Assembly (NCBI RefSeq): GCF_011047135.1
Contig: NZ_CP049255.1
Coordinates: forward strand, 1,054,001 to 1,118,000
From: Microbacterium endophyticum
GTDB taxonomy: Bacteria > Actinomycetota > Actinomycetes > Actinomycetales > Microbacteriaceae
DNA: 64,000 nt
Direction of reading: 5' to 3'
The notes under the pieces are model-generated. The model saw only the letters and a list, made by a program, of their open reading frames with translations. It was not told the origin of the DNA and made no database searches. The translations under genes and the position numbers were made by a program. Of the stretch, positions 62,333 through 64,000 are shown in pieces. Positions within the stretch are counted from its first letter, which is position 1, and every line of letters begins with the position of its first letter.

Positions 62333-64000
<1,668 letters not shown>

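Overview
The window is high-GC, densely packed actinobacterial DNA. GTG and TTG starts, ATGA/GTGA stop-start overlaps, an Lhr helicase followed by a Nei-type glycosylase, and a treX-treY-treZ block all fit Microbacteriaceae or a close relative. That assignment is inference from gene content and style; no rRNA or tRNA gene was seen.

Layout. Positions 1-3350 hold the end of an MFS transporter, a DUF4287 protein and a KimA-like potassium/amino-acid permease. Positions 3350-40050 form one large catabolic island: an oligopeptide-type ABC importer operon ending in an amidohydrolase (3890-10319); a small hydrolase operon (10312-12227) divergent from a RidA-like gene; a spermidine/putrescine-type ABC importer (12859-16816); a roughly 13.8 kb reverse-strand operon (16937-30697) of two amidases, three phosphotriesterase-family proteins, a YtcJ-like amidohydrolase, a GMC oxidoreductase, an isochorismatase-like hydrolase, an aldehyde dehydrogenase, a glutamine-synthetase-like ligase and a Rieske oxygenase; the matching ferredoxin reductase; a divergent GntR/FCD regulator; and a second reverse operon with a membrane protein, copper amine oxidase, gamma-glutamyltransferase, FAD amine oxidase and class V aminotransferase, divergent from a class II glutamine-amidotransferase-like protein.

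The main observation is that six intergenic regions of the island each carry a pair of TGGATCC-like half-sites exactly 21 bp apart (3791/3812, 12297/12318, 16855/16876, 30712/30733, 31704/31725, 39188/39209). One pair lies in the GntR gene's own promoter region. This suggests one regulon controlled by that GntR protein. The enzyme set (GS-like ligase, FAD amine oxidase, aldehyde dehydrogenase, two candidate gamma-glutamyl hydrolases, aminotransferase, Rieske oxygenase with reductase, copper amine oxidase) resembles the gamma-glutamylation logic of the E. coli Puu pathway and of aniline catabolism, but with non-orthologous parts. The most likely job is uptake and breakdown of an amine or amide compound of unknown identity. 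Several members have altered catalytic residues: one phosphotriesterase-like protein has lost its metal ligands, an amidohydrolase lacks HxH, and the class II amidotransferase-like protein has Ser in place of Cys2.

Positions 40025-64000 are mostly ordinary chromosome: an AlbA_2-domain membrane protein, a DUF4916/NUDIX-like protein, an esterase, two tandem paralogous lipoproteins with duplicated flanks, lhr, nei, YitT, a hexapeptide-repeat protein, DUF1304, a LysR effector-domain-only protein, a glutamine amidotransferase, a TspO-related membrane protein, a TetR/SDR pair, a 2-oxoglutarate oxygenase and the trehalose genes treZ, treY and treX/glgX (the last is cut by the window end). Three copies of a long palindrome (CCATGTCTCACTTATTCA arms), each near G-rich minisatellites, lie after the GntR gene and between treY and treZ; one copy forms the 3' end of treY.
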